Below, piece after piece: positions 24,833 through 33,478 of a stretch of DNA of 64,000 bases. The stretch spans positions 2,666,001-2,730,000 of the forward strand of contig NZ_FMIC01000002.1 of assembly GCF_900091625.1 (NCBI RefSeq), read 5' to 3'. Under the pieces are notes generated by a model. It was not told where the DNA came from and searched no databases. It saw only the letters and a list, made by a program, of their open reading frames with translations. A program made the position numbers and the translations under genes. Each line of letters opens with the position of its first letter. Position 1 is the first letter of the stretch. The stretch comes from Micromonospora peucetia. GTDB taxonomy: Bacteria > Actinomycetota > Actinomycetes > Mycobacteriales > Micromonosporaceae.

Positions 24833-25857
24833 CGCGCCCATCCCTTCGACTTCGCGTCCTCCTTCGACTTCGCGTCCTTCCTCGGGGGCTTCGCGTCGCC
24901 GAGCCGGCGCAGGAGCAGTACGTTCACCGCCGCGACGACCGCGATCAGCGCGAAGAGCAACCACGCCACCGCCGAGCCGTACCCGAAGTTGTAGTGGGGC
25001 GCGAAGGCGTTCTCGAACATGTACATGGTCACGGTCTGCGACTCCCGTAGCGGTCCGCCCCGGATCGGGTTGGTTCCGGAGTGGAACAGCCGGGGCTCGG
25101 TGAAGAGCTGGAGCCCGCCGATGGTGGAGATGATGACGGTGAAGATGATCGTCGGCTTGAGCAGCGGAACGGTGATCGACCAGAACTGCCGGACCCGGTT
25201 GGCGCCGTCGATGGCGGCCGCCTCGTAGAGGTCGCGGGGGATGGCCTGCATCGCGGCCAGGAAGATCAGCGCGTTGTAGCCGGTCCACCGCCAGTCGACC
25301 ATGGCGGAGATGGCCACCCAGGACGCGAACCGGTTCGACTTCCACTCGATCGCGTCGATCCCGACCAGGTCCAGCAGCCAGTTGACCATGCCGAACTCGC
25401 GGCCGAAGAGCACCCCGAAGACGATCGCGACCGCGGCGGTCGAGGTGATGTTCGGGATCAGCACCGCCATCCGGAACGTGGTCCGGGCCCGCAGTTGCCG
25501 GTTCAGCAGGTTGGCCAGCCAGAGCGCGGCCAGCAGCTGCGGGACGGTGGAGATGACGAAGATGCCGAGGGTGTTGACGACGGCGTGCCAGAAGTCGGCG
25601 TCCGCCAGCAGCCGGCTGTAGTTCTCCAGGCCGACGAACGGATGGCTGCTGCCGAGCAGGTCCCAGTCGTGCAGGGAGACCCAGAAGGTGTAGATCAGCG
25701 GGTACGCCCCGAACACCCCGAAGAGCACGAAGAACGGGGCGATGAACAGGTAGGGCGAGTACTTCGTGTCGAGGCGGCTGAACCGCATCCCCGGCGGACG
25801 CCGGCCGGTGCGGGGCGCCGGTGCGACCGGCGGGTGCGGGTCGAGCTGGACGGTCAT
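24829..25857 (-). CDS. Sugar ABC transporter permease (MalF/CebF type)
   Basis: The product is 342 residues from the ATG at 25857. Membrane spans begin at YLFIAPFFVLFGVFGAYPLI. The EAA loop is LYEAAAIDGANRVRQFWSIT. The C-terminus carries a short duplicated basic stretch (KDAKSKEDAKSKG). It follows the binding-protein gene by 76 nt with a hairpin between, and overlaps the second permease by 4 nt. Confidence 0.92.
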   Translation of the reverse strand: MTVQLDPHPPVAPAPRTGRRPPGMRFSRLDTKYSPYLFIAPFFVLFGVFGAYPLIYTFWVSLHDWDLLGSSHPFVGLENYSRLLADADFWHAVVNTLGIFVISTVPQLLAALWLANLLNRQLRARTTFRMAVLIPNITSTAAVAIVFGVLFGREFGMVNWLLDLVGIDAIEWKSNRFASWVAISAMVDWRWTGYNALIFLAAMQAIPRDLYEAAAIDGANRVRQFWSITVPLLKPTIIFTVIISTIGGLQLFTEPRLFHSGTNPIRGGPLRESQTVTMYMFENAFAPHYNFGYGSAVAWLLFALIAVVAAVNVLLLRRLGDAKPPRKDAKSKEDAKSKGWAR

Positions 25858-25883
25858 GCCCGGACCACTCCTTTCCCGGCTGC

Positions 25884-25917
25884 GGGCGGGATCGGCGCCC
25901 CCGGCGCCCTCCCGCCC
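25884..25917 (-). terminator. Attenuator-like hairpin between binding protein and permease genes
   Basis: GGGCGGG-ATC-GGCGCC pairs with GGCGCC-CT-CCCGCCC around a CCC loop (13 bp with an internal bulge). Such hairpins after a solute-binding-protein gene commonly stabilise its message and reduce permease expression. Confidence 0.6.
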
Positions 25918-25933
25918 GCCCTACCGGCTCGGG

Positions 25934-27235
25934 CTACTTGGCGGCGGCCTTCTTCGCGTTGTTGACCGCGTCCGTCCAGCCCTTTCCGGGGTCGCGCTGG
26001 CCCAGCTCCACCGTCCGGACGGCGTTCTCGACCTCGGTGCGTACGGCCTGGTTCTTCGGCCCCATGTAGACGGGCTTCAGGGTCTTGGCGCCCTCGCCGA
26101 AGATCTGCCCCACCGGGGCGTCGGAGAAGTACGCGTTCTTGGCGTCGACGATCGCCGGGTCGGCCAGCGCCTGCGGCGACGAGGGCAGCGGGCCCTTGGC
26201 CTTGAACGCGCCGATCTGACCCTTGGCGCTGGTCAGGAACTTCGCCAGCTCGATCGCCTCGGCGCGGTGCTTGCTCTGGGTCGGCACGGCGAGCCAGGAC
26301 CCGCCCCAGTTGCCGCCGTCACCGGGCACCCGGGCGATGTCCCACTTGCCCTTGGCCTCGGCGCCGGCGTTGCCCTCGATGACGCCGGTCATCCAGGCCG
26401 GGCAGGCGATCGTGGCGAACTTGGCCTGCTTGAAGGCCGACACCCACTCCTCGGACCAGGAGCCGTACTTGCCGGAGAGGCCGGAGTCGATGATGTCCAT
26501 CGTGGTGTCCCAGGCCTGCCGGACCGCCGGGTTGCTGTCCACCACCAGGTTGTCGCTGGTGTCGTAGTAGTGGTGGCCCTGCGCGTTACCCGCCGTCTGG
26601 AGCACGATCGTGTTGAAGATGTTGGTCGCGGCGTCCAGGAACGAGGCCCCGGTGTTCTTCGCCTTGAACTGCTCGCCGACCTTGATGTACTCCTGCCAGG
26701 TCGGCCAGAGCTTCGACACCGTCTCGCGGTCGGTGGGCAGACCCGCCTTGGCGAAGAGGTCCTTGCGGTAGCACATGGCCATGCCGCCGACGTCGGTGCC
26801 CAGGCCGATGACCTTGCCGTCCGGGGTCGTGCCGCCCTTCCACTTCCACTCCAGGAAGTTGCCCTGGAGCTCGGCCCCGCCGTGGTCGAGCAGGTTGACG
26901 AAGTTGTCGGGGTTGGCCTTGTATTCGACCATCAACCCCTCTTCGATGGCGACGACGTCGCCCGCGCCCTTGCCGGCGGCGAGCCACTGGGTCAGCTTCG
27001 GCGAGTAGTCGTCGAGGTTGGTGCCCGTGCCACGCTCGACGATCTTCACGTTCGGGTGGCTGGCCATGTATTCCTTGTAGAGCTCTTCGTAGCCGAACTG
27101 GCTGAACACGTCCACGGTCAACGTGATCTTGCCGTCCTCGGCGGGTTCGTCGCCGGCGCAGCCAGCGGTGGCGAACAGCGCGGTGGCGGCGACGAGGGCC
27201 ACCGCCGCCAGGCGGCGGCGCGGAAAGACACCCAT
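25934..27235 (-). CDS. Sugar ABC transporter solute-binding lipoprotein (CebE type)
   Basis: The product is 433 residues from ATG 27235. A basic, hydrophobic leader ends in the lipobox ATAGC with Cys26 as the lipid-anchored residue. The mature protein is a family 1 binding protein (YDTSDNLVVDSNPAVRQAWD, GKWDIARVPGDGGNWGGSWL, AVPTQSKHRAEAIELAKFLT). With two permeases, a cytoplasmic beta-glucosidase and a LacI regulator in one operon, the ligand is probably a beta-glucoside such as cellobiose; this is inference from context. Confidence 0.92.
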   Translation of the reverse strand: MGVFPRRRLAAVALVAATALFATAGCAGDEPAEDGKITLTVDVFSQFGYEELYKEYMASHPNVKIVERGTGTNLDDYSPKLTQWLAAGKGAGDVVAIEEGLMVEYKANPDNFVNLLDHGGAELQGNFLEWKWKGGTTPDGKVIGLGTDVGGMAMCYRKDLFAKAGLPTDRETVSKLWPTWQEYIKVGEQFKAKNTGASFLDAATNIFNTIVLQTAGNAQGHHYYDTSDNLVVDSNPAVRQAWDTTMDIIDSGLSGKYGSWSEEWVSAFKQAKFATIACPAWMTGVIEGNAGAEAKGKWDIARVPGDGGNWGGSWLAVPTQSKHRAEAIELAKFLTSAKGQIGAFKAKGPLPSSPQALADPAIVDAKNAYFSDAPVGQIFGEGAKTLKPVYMGPKNQAVRTEVENAVRTVELGQRDPGKGWTDAVNNAKKAAAK

Positions 27236-27294
27236 ATCGGTTGGACCCCTCTCAGGTCGTCTGAGGTGGTGAGGCAGGTGGCGGAGCAAAGCTG

Positions 27295-27308
27295 AGAGAG
27301 CGCTCTCA
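27295..27308. promoter_or_regulatory. LacI/CebR-type operator
   Basis: AGAGAGCGCTCTCA contains the perfect 12-bp palindrome GAGAGCGCTCTC (27296-27307), 60 bp before the binding-protein start. It matches the TGGGAGCGCTCCCA type of Streptomyces CebR sites at the central AGCGCT and differs in the outer bases. Confidence 0.75.
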
Positions 27309-27369
27309 CGACAGGGTGGTGGTTGGTCCGGTCGGTGTCAAGGGAACCCTCCCGCTCGCCGTCAGGTCA

Positions 27370-27446
27370 GGGCCGGACGCCGTCGCCGTGAGGGCCGGAC
27401 GCCGTCGGGTGAGGGGCCGGACGCAGTCGGGTGAGGGCCGGGCGCG
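27370..27446. repeat. Imperfect 21-22-bp tandem repeat
   Basis: Units of the form AGGGCCGGACGCCGTCGGGT recur about 3.5 times between the operator and the terminator at 27448. No coding potential is apparent. Confidence 0.65.
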
Positions 27447-27447
27447 A

Positions 27448-27485
27448 ATGAGAGTGGCCGCCCGGGCACGGGCGGCCACTCTCAT
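27448..27485. terminator. 17-bp perfect hairpin terminator
   Basis: The arms ATGAGAGTGGCCGCCCG and CGGGCGGCCACTCTCAT pair perfectly around GGCA. It lies downstream of the mycothiol-dependent isomerase-family gene (minus strand) and upstream of the sugar operon, so it should insulate the two. Confidence 0.8.
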
Positions 27486-27624
27486 CGGACATGCGGTAGA
27501 ACCGGACCGCACGAAACCCTCGGGATCCAGCGCCGCGCGGAACCCTTCGGGCCCGGCACCGTGGGGAGCCGTCGGCCCCGGCACGGTGGGGAGTCGCCGG
27601 CCCCGGCGCCGTGCGACGGGTGGA

Positions 27625-28386
27625 TCAGCCGACCCGGAGACCCTCCAACAGGGTCCGGTCGCCGGCCACGTCCAGCGTGTCGAGACCGACCCGGCCCCAG
27701 AGCGCCAGCAGCAGGTCGCTCGCGGTACCGCTGACCTGCGCCCGGGCGTGGTGGTCGTCGTGGTCGAAGATGGTGGCGGTGTCGAGCAGGGCCACACCCT
27801 CGCCGCGCAGCCGCAGGAACCACTCCTGGGCGGCGTCGACCGCGGAGAGCTGCACCACCCCGTGCCACTGGCCGGCGGTGCGGCGTCGACCGGCCGGCAG
27901 CCAGGTGTCCAGGATCTCGCTCACCCCGTCGGCGGCGAGCTTCGCCTCGACCGGCTCACCCGCCGCGATGGCGAGTTGGGCGTCCCACCGGTGCACCGCC
28001 GTCTCGTGCGCCATCCGGCGCGGCCAGAATCCCGCCTTCTTCGGCTGCGGCGCCCAGTTCCAGGCCGGAGCCTCCGGGTCCAGTCCGTCGAAGAGGATCA
28101 TCAGCTGGTCGTACGCCTGCTGCCAGAGCTGGAGCGGGGCGACGCCCGGCTCCGGTGCCACCGGCTCGGAGCGGCCGGGCGGCGGGGTGACCGTGCCCGC
28201 GCCCGCGAACGAGTGCACCCAGTGGTAGAGGGAGGCGAGGTGCAGGGTCAGGTCGGCGACGGTCCAGCCGGGACAGGACAGCACCGGTGTCTCCGGCGGC
28301 GCCTCGGCCGCAGCGGCGGCGAACGCCGGGCCCTCCGTGCGGAGTGCTCCCATCCAGAAGTCCTTCGTGCCGTGCAGTCTGCTCAT
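27625..28386 (-). CDS. Maleylpyruvate isomerase / DinB-like mycothiol-dependent family protein
   Basis: The product is 253 residues from ATG 28386, chosen because GGGAGG lies 6 nt upstream (it abuts the alternative ATG 28392). The N-terminal MDMPI domain (ETPVLSCPGWTVADLTLHLA with metal histidine, MAHETAVHRWDAQLA) and a C-terminal MDMPI_C domain (FDHDDHHARAQVSGTASDLL) are present. Family members use mycothiol, consistent with mshA in this window. The specific reaction is unknown. Confidence 0.85.
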   Translation of the reverse strand: MSRLHGTKDFWMGALRTEGPAFAAAAAEAPPETPVLSCPGWTVADLTLHLASLYHWVHSFAGAGTVTPPPGRSEPVAPEPGVAPLQLWQQAYDQLMILFDGLDPEAPAWNWAPQPKKAGFWPRRMAHETAVHRWDAQLAIAAGEPVEAKLAADGVSEILDTWLPAGRRRTAGQWHGVVQLSAVDAAQEWFLRLRGEGVALLDTATIFDHDDHHARAQVSGTASDLLLALWGRVGLDTLDVAGDRTLLEGLRVG

Positions 28387-28456
28387 CGCCATCCTCCCGG
28401 GGGTGACCGGGCCACCAGTGGGCGCCGCGGCTACCCCTCAGCCTAGGGTGAAAGGC

Positions 28457-29548
28457 GTGTCAGACGTCTACGCCCAGCCGACAACCGGCCCCGAACCCGC
28501 CACGACGTGCGAACTGGCGCAATACACCACGTTGCGCCTGGGCGGCCCGGCCGGGCGCGTCGTCGCCGGCACCGACGCCGACGGGATCGTCCGGGCGGTG
28601 CGGGAGGCGGCCGAACGCGACGAGCAGGTCCTGCTCCTCGCCGGGGGCAGCAACGTCGTGATCGGAGACGCCGGTTTCCCCGGCACCGTCGTCCTGGTGC
28701 GCTCCCGGGGCCTGCGGGTGGTCGCCGAGGACACCGACACCGTCACCGTACGCGTCGAGGCCGGCGAGCCCTGGGACGACCTGGTCGCCACCACCGTGGC
28801 CAACGGCTGGTCCGGCCTGGAATGCCTCTCCGGCATCCCCGGCTCGACCGGCGCCACCCCCATCCAGAACGTCGGCGCGTACGGGCAGGAGGTCGCCGAG
28901 ACCATCACCGGCGTCCAGGTCCACGACCGGGTCGAGGGGACCGTCGGATCGATCCCCGCCGCCGACTGCGGCTTCGCGTACCGGTCCAGCATCTTCAAGT
29001 ACGCCGACCGCTGGGTGGTGCTCTCCGTCGACTTCCGGCTCGCCCGCTCGCCGCTGTCCGGCCCCGTGCGCTACGCGGAACTGGCCCGGGCGCTCGGCGT
29101 ACAGGTGGGGGACCAGGTGCCGCTGGCCGACGCCCGGGCCACGGTCCTGCGGCTGCGCGCCGGCAAGGGCATGGTGCTCGACGCGACCGACCCGGACACC
29201 CGGTCGGTCGGCTCGTTCTTCACCAACCCCGTGCTGGACGTGGCCGCGTACGAACTGCTGCGGGAGCGCGCCGCCGACCTCGGCGAACCGCCGGCCTGGC
29301 CGGGCGCGGGTGACGTGGTTAAGGTCAGCGCGGCCTGGCTGATCGACAAGGCCGGCTTCGGCAAGGGCCACCCGGGGCCGCAGGGTGTCGCCATCTCCAG
29401 CAAGCACACCCTCGCCCTGACCAACCGCAGCGGCACCGCCAGCACGGCGTCCCTGGTCGAACTGGCCCGCGAGATCCGCGACGGCGTCCACCAACGCTTC
29501 GGCGTGACCCTCCACCCCGAACCCATCCTCATCAACTGCACCCTCTAA
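28457..29548 (+). CDS. murB: UDP-N-acetylenolpyruvoylglucosamine reductase
   Basis: The product is 363 residues from GTG 28457; TAGGGT at 28444-28449 (7 nt gap) supports this start. The FAD-binding part shows LLAGGSNVVIGDAGFPG and GIPGSTGATPIQNVGAYGQE. The catalytic region has YRSSIFKY and SVGSFFTNPV, with AWLIDKAGFGKG and a terminal HPEPILIN that supplies the proton-relay glutamate. MurB makes UDP-MurNAc from UDP-GlcNAc-enolpyruvate with NADPH, an essential peptidoglycan step. It is in the same syntenic place as Rv0482. Confidence 0.97.
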   Translation: MSDVYAQPTTGPEPATTCELAQYTTLRLGGPAGRVVAGTDADGIVRAVREAAERDEQVLLLAGGSNVVIGDAGFPGTVVLVRSRGLRVVAEDTDTVTVRVEAGEPWDDLVATTVANGWSGLECLSGIPGSTGATPIQNVGAYGQEVAETITGVQVHDRVEGTVGSIPAADCGFAYRSSIFKYADRWVVLSVDFRLARSPLSGPVRYAELARALGVQVGDQVPLADARATVLRLRAGKGMVLDATDPDTRSVGSFFTNPVLDVAAYELLRERAADLGEPPAWPGAGDVVKVSAAWLIDKAGFGKGHPGPQGVAISSKHTLALTNRSGTASTASLVELAREIRDGVHQRFGVTLHPEPILINCTL

Positions 29549-29566
29549 CCACCCCGCCCGCCCACG

Positions 29567-29650
29567 CCCGCGTGACCCACCCCGCCCTGCCCCCGCGTGA
29601 CCCGCTTGCCCGCCCCCGCGTGACCCGCTTGCCCGCCCCCGCTTGACCCG
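29567..29650. repeat. 23-bp tandem repeat after murB
   Basis: The unit CCCCGCGTGACCCGCTTGCC plus CGC occurs perfectly at 29591-29613 and 29614-29636, with a degenerate copy before and a partial one after. No terminator hairpin is evident in it. Confidence 0.65.
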
Positions 29651-29860
29651 CACCGAGACCGACCGGTTGTTTGTCTGTGCCGGCCGACGAGTTGCGGGTA
29701 GAGGTGGCCTCCGAACCGGGTATGGGCCAAACGCCGAGACCTCGCCCGCGCCCGGACAGGTCGCGACTCCCGCGTCCGAACCCGTCGAACGGGTGCCGTA
29801 CATGGCCCCGACGAAGGTGAGGTCCGCAACGCCGGGGTCCTGTGCCTCAGCTGAGCCCCA

Positions 29861-29917
29861 CGGGTGGAACACCATGGTTGTCACCGAAAGCCTTTGACAC
29901 CCATGGTGTTCCACCCG
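29861..29917. repeat. Long inverted repeat with two nested arms
   Basis: The 17-bp arms CGGGTGGAACACCATGG (29861) and CCATGGTGTTCCACCCG (29901) pair perfectly. One unpaired position further in, TGTCA and TGACA add 5 bp, leaving an 11-nt loop. There is no adjacent U-tract and no gene uses it as an obvious operator. It may be a dispersed repeat or a terminator for murB. Confidence 0.75.
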
Positions 29918-30002
29918 TCACGACCGATCCGCGTTCAGCTCCGCGCCGCCCGGGCATGCCCGGCCCCGCCCACCCCGCCCTCATTCCGTTCCGCCCCTCG
30001 TG

Positions 30003-30079
30003 CCCGCGATCTTGCATTTTCGGCCCCTTGATTGCGCAAATTGCCGCTTATGTCGGGGCTAGAAGTGCAAGATCGCGGG
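30003..30079. repeat. Palindromic element, copy 1
   Basis: Arms 30003-30027 and 30055-30079 (starting CCCGCGATCTTGCA and ending TGCAAGATCGCGGG) form a 25-position stem with three G-U pairs and one mismatch around a 27-nt loop. The core matches the copy at 50467-50561 in arm sequence and loop length. Confidence 0.8.
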
Positions 30080-30204
30080 TGACGGGGTGACGGGGTGACG
30101 GGGTGACGGGGTGACGGGGTGACGGGGTGACGGGGTGACGGGGTGACGGGGTGACGGGGTGACGGGGTGACGGGGTGACGGGGTGACGGGGTGACGGGGT
30201 GACG
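30077..30204. repeat. 8-bp VNTR, 16 perfect copies
   Basis: GGGTGACG is repeated 16 times without change, starting in the last three bases of the palindromic element and ending 25 bp before the methyltransferase stop. Perfect copies imply recent slippage and likely length variation between strains. Confidence 0.9.
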
Positions 30205-30228
30205 GGGCGAGCGGGCGGGGGAGCTGGG

Positions 30229-31029
30229 TCAGGGGGTGGGGGAGATCTGGGGCCAGGGGAGGGTGAGTTCGCCGTGGCGCCAGCGGCGGGGACCGTCCAG
30301 GATCGGCCAGCCCGCCTCGCGGACGGTGGACACCGTGCGTAGCCAGCGCTGGCGGGGGCCGTACGGGGCGTAGCCGGCGGCGGCCTGCCAGGCGTCGTCG
30401 AGGGCGCGGATCAACTCGTGGATCCGCTCACCGGGGACGTTGCGGTGGATCAGTGCCTTGGGCAGCCGTTCGGCCAGCTCCGCCGGGGTGCCCAGGGTGG
30501 TGAGCTTCGCGGCCAGGGTGAGCGTACGGGGGCCGTCGGCGTCGATCAGCAGCCAGCCGCCGAGCCGCCCCAACTCGTCGCAGGTGCCCTCGACCAGCAG
30601 CCCGCCCGGGGCCAGCCCGGCGGTCATCGTGCGCCAGGCGTCGGCGACCTCGTGCTCGTCGTACTGGCGTAGGACGTTGAAGGCGCGGACCAGGGCGGGA
30701 CGGAGCCCGGCCAGCTCGAACCCGCCCCGGGCGAAGGTGAGCCGGGGCGGGTCGGCGGACGGCTGGGCGGCGGCGACGCGTACCGGATCGATCTCCAGCC
30801 CGACGACCCGCACGTCGGGGCGGACCGCGGCGGCCAGCCGGGCGCGCAGCTCGACGGCGGTCACGGGGCTGGCGCCGTAGCCGAGGTCCACCACCAGCGG
30901 GTCGGCCGCCGCGCGCAGCGCCGTTCCGCAGGTCTCGACGATCCAGTTGTCCACCCGGCGGAGCCGGTTGGGGTTCGTCGTGCCCCGGGTCACCACGCCG
31001 AGCGGCCGGTGCCGCCCCGTGCCCGCCAT
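30229..31029 (-). CDS. Class I SAM-dependent methyltransferase
   Basis: The product is 266 residues from ATG 31029. Motif I is visible as [20 protein letters not shown] and motif II as [35 protein letters not shown] and [16 protein letters not shown] follow. The C-terminal part ([29 protein letters not shown]) is specific to an uncharacterised actinobacterial group. The substrate is unknown. It follows the SDR gene on the same strand with 23 nt between. Confidence 0.85.
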   Translation of the reverse strand: MAGTGRHRPLGVVTRGTTNPNRLRRVDNWIVETCGTALRAAADPLVVDLGYGASPVTAVELRARLAAAVRPDVRVVGLEIDPVRVAAAQPSADPPRLTFARGGFELAGLRPALVRAFNVLRQYDEHEVADAWRTMTAGLAPGGLLVEGTCDELGRLGGWLLIDADGPRTLTLAAKLTTLGTPAELAERLPKALIHRNVPGERIHELIRALDDAWQAAAGYAPYGPRQRWLRTVSTVREAGWPILDGPRRWRHGELTLPWPQISPTP

Positions 31030-31052
31030 CGTCCGCGACCGTCCGGACCGGG

Positions 31053-31814
31053 TCAGCCGACCCGGTGCACCTTGTGCTGGGCGGCCTGGGCCAGCGGGCG
31101 TACGACGAGGCGGTCCACGTTGACGTGCTGCGGGCGGGTCGCGCACCAGGCGATGCAGTCGGCGACGTCCTCGGCGACCAGCGGCTCGGCGACGCCGGCG
31201 TAGACCGCTGCCGCCTTCTCGGTGTCCCCGCCGAAGCGGACCAGCCCGAACTCGTCGGTCCTGACCATGCCGGGGTCGATCTCGATCACGCGCACCGGCC
31301 GGCCGGAGAGTTCCAGCCGCAGCGTGCCGGCGATCGCCGTCTGTGCGTGCTTCGCGGCGGCATAGCCGCCCCCACCTTCGTAGACGGTGAAGCCGGCGGT
31401 CGAGGAGACGACCACGATGGTGGCGGCCCCGGACGCCTCCAGGGCGGGCAGCAGCGCCTGGGTGACGCGCAGCGTGCCGAGCACGTTGACGTCGTACATC
31501 CACTGCCAGTCACCGACCGACCCGGACTCCACCGGGTCCAGGCCGCGCGCGCCGCCGGCGTTGTTGACCAGGAGGGTGACCGGTCCCAGGGCCGCCGCCG
31601 CCCGGGCCAGGCCGGCCACCGACTCGTCGGAGGTGACGTCGCAGGCCACGGCGGTGGCCGCGCCTCCCGCCGCCTCGATTTCGGCCACCAGGGCGGCCAA
31701 CCGGTCGGTACGCCGCGCGGCGGCGAGCACGTGGAATCCCTCGGCGGCGAGCCGGCGGGCGGTGGCCGCCCCGATCCCGCTGGACGCTCCGGTGACGACG
31801 GCGACAGAGGTCAT
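31053..31814 (-). CDS. Short-chain dehydrogenase/reductase (Rv0484c-like)
   Basis: The product is 253 residues from ATG 31814. It is a classical [21 protein letters not shown] cofactor loop, AARRTDRL (NADP-type arginine), [31 protein letters not shown] (Ser-Tyr-Lys) and [12 protein letters not shown]. It resembles the YdfG/serine 3-dehydrogenase group. It is divergent from mshA, the same arrangement as Rv0484c-Rv0486 in M. tuberculosis. Confidence 0.92.
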   Translation of the reverse strand: MTSVAVVTGASSGIGAATARRLAAEGFHVLAAARRTDRLAALVAEIEAAGGAATAVACDVTSDESVAGLARAAAALGPVTLLVNNAGGARGLDPVESGSVGDWQWMYDVNVLGTLRVTQALLPALEASGAATIVVVSSTAGFTVYEGGGGYAAAKHAQTAIAGTLRLELSGRPVRVIEIDPGMVRTDEFGLVRFGGDTEKAAAVYAGVAEPLVAEDVADCIAWCATRPQHVNVDRLVVRPLAQAAQHKVHRVG

Positions 31815-31914
31815 CCGGCCATTCTCCCCCGAACTCCCGGGCCGGGTGCCGGCGGCGCGGTGATGAGGTCCGTCACGCCCGGGGGTTGTTCCGGGGCATT
31901 ACCAGTGCCCGATG

Positions 31915-31942
31915 GGGAAGATGACAGCCGCCGGGGACGTTG
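31915..31942 (+). promoter_or_regulatory. Sigma-R-like promoter upstream of mshA
   Basis: GGGAAG (31915-31920), an 18-nt spacer and GTTG (31939-31942) match the thiol-stress sigma factor consensus GGGAAT-N18-GTT with one mismatch. The implied transcript would start about 45 nt before the mshA GTG. In Streptomyces mshA belongs to the sigma-R regulon. Confidence 0.5.
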
Positions 31943-31994
31943 TCCGAAAAGCGCCGGGCGTGCGGACGGCATCAACCGTGACAGAGGAGCGGAT

Positions 31995-33359
31995 GTGGCG
32001 GAGTTGCACACCGGTGTGGGTCGTCAGCGCGGTGCGCGCCCGTGGCCCCGCCCTCGGCGGATCGCGACGCTCTCGGTACACACATCACCCCTGCACCAGC
32101 CTGGCACCGGCGACGCCGGCGGCATGAACGTCTACATCCTGGAGGTCGCCCGGCGGCTGGCCGAGGCGAACGTCGAGGTGGAGATCTTCACCCGAGCGAC
32201 CTCCGGCGACCTGCCTCCGGTGGTCGAGACGGCGCCCGGCGTGCACGTCCGGCACGTTACCGCCGGCCCCCTGGAAGGGCTCACCAAGGAGGAGCTGCCG
32301 GGGCAGCTCTGCGCCTTCACCGCCGGTGTGCTGCGCGCCGAGGCGTCCCGGCCGCCGGGCCACTACGACCTGATCCACTCCCACTACTGGCTGTCGGGGC
32401 AGGTCGGCTGGCTGGCCAAGGAGCGCTGGGGGGTGCCGCTGGTGCACACCGCGCACACGCTGGCGAAAGTCAAGAACGCCCAGCTCGCCGCCGGGGACCG
32501 GCCCGAGCCGAAGGCCCGCGTCATCGGCGAGGAGCAGGTGGTCGCCGAGGCCGACCGGCTGGTCGCGAACACGGCGGTCGAGGCCCGTGACCTCATCGAC
32601 CGGTACGACGCCGAGCCGGCCCGGGTCGCGGTGGTCGAGCCCGGCGTGGACCTGGACCGGTTCCGCCCGGCCACCGGGGACCGCGATCGTGTCGCGGCCG
32701 ACGCCCGCCGCCGGCTGGGGTTGCCCGTCACCGGTTACGTGGTGGCCTTCGTCGGTCGCATCCAGCCGCTGAAGGCCCCGGACGTGCTCATCCGCGCGGT
32801 GGCCGCGCTGCGGGAGCACGACCCGTTGCTCGCCGACGAGGTGACCGTGGTGATCTGCGGGGGCCCCAGCGGCAGCGGGCTCGACCGGCCGACCGCCCTG
32901 ATGGAGCTCGCCGCCACGCTCGGCGTCGCCGACCGGGTGCGTTTCCTGCCGCCGCGGACCGGTGACGACCTGCCCGCGCTGTACCGGGCAGCGGACCTGG
33001 TCGCGGTGCCGTCGTACAACGAGTCCTTCGGCCTGGTCGCGCTGGAGGCACAGGCCTGCGGTACGCCGGTGGTGGCCGCCGCCGTCGGCGGTCTGGTGAC
33101 CGCCGTGCGGGACGAGGTCAGTGGCGTGCTGGTCGACGGCCACGACCCGGTCGACTGGGCCGGTACGCTCGGGCGCCTGCTGCCGGACGGGCTCCGCCGC
33201 GCCGCGCTGGGCCGGGGTGCCGCCCGCCATGCCCGTGACTTCTCCTGGCACCGGACCGCCTCCGGGCTGCTCGCCGTGTACGGCGAGGCGATCGCCGCGC
33301 ACCGGGCCCGGCTCGCCTCCGAACTGGCCGGCGGTCCCGCGATGTCCTGCTCCTGGTGA
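31995..33359 (+). CDS. mshA: D-inositol-3-phosphate glycosyltransferase (mycothiol synthesis)
   Basis: The product is 454 residues from GTG 31995, with GAGGAG 5 nt upstream. It is a GT4 enzyme: [20 protein letters not shown] (UDP-GlcNAc/inositol-phosphate region), [51 protein letters not shown] and the C-terminal [20 protein letters not shown] motif (the EX7E pair). MshA transfers GlcNAc from UDP-GlcNAc to 1L-myo-inositol-1-phosphate, the first step of mycothiol synthesis. Its stop lies in the first copy of a 30-bp duplication. Confidence 0.95.
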   Translation: MAELHTGVGRQRGARPWPRPRRIATLSVHTSPLHQPGTGDAGGMNVYILEVARRLAEANVEVEIFTRATSGDLPPVVETAPGVHVRHVTAGPLEGLTKEELPGQLCAFTAGVLRAEASRPPGHYDLIHSHYWLSGQVGWLAKERWGVPLVHTAHTLAKVKNAQLAAGDRPEPKARVIGEEQVVAEADRLVANTAVEARDLIDRYDAEPARVAVVEPGVDLDRFRPATGDRDRVAADARRRLGLPVTGYVVAFVGRIQPLKAPDVLIRAVAALREHDPLLADEVTVVICGGPSGSGLDRPTALMELAATLGVADRVRFLPPRTGDDLPALYRAADLVAVPSYNESFGLVALEAQACGTPVVAAAVGGLVTAVRDEVSGVLVDGHDPVDWAGTLGRLLPDGLRRAALGRGAARHARDFSWHRTASGLLAVYGEAIAAHRARLASELAGGPAMSCSW

Positions 33360-33442
33360 CCGGTCCGCGTCGGCCGCCGTCATCGGTGCCGGGGCGTCGT
33401 CTGCCGTCATCCGGTGACCGGTCCGCGTCGGCCGCCGTCATC
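33355..33442. repeat. Duplication spanning the mshA stop codon
   Basis: A 30-bp sequence beginning GGTGACCGGTCCGCGTCGGC is present at 33355-33384 and 33413-33442 (period 58). The first copy includes the TGA of mshA. It resembles the duplication at the asparaginase stop. Confidence 0.75.
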
Positions 33443-33478
33443 CGGTGGCGGGGCGGTGGCGGCCGTAAAGTGGATCCG

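Noticed and set aside
29643..29897. 84-codon plus-strand frame after murB
   Set aside because: It has no ribosome-binding site, no family-like sequence, and overlaps the inverted repeat at 29861.
30077..30204. Tandem array considered as a CRISPR
   Set aside because: The unit is 8 bp with no spacers, and no cas genes are present; the 13-, 20- and 39-bp arrays fail for the same reason.
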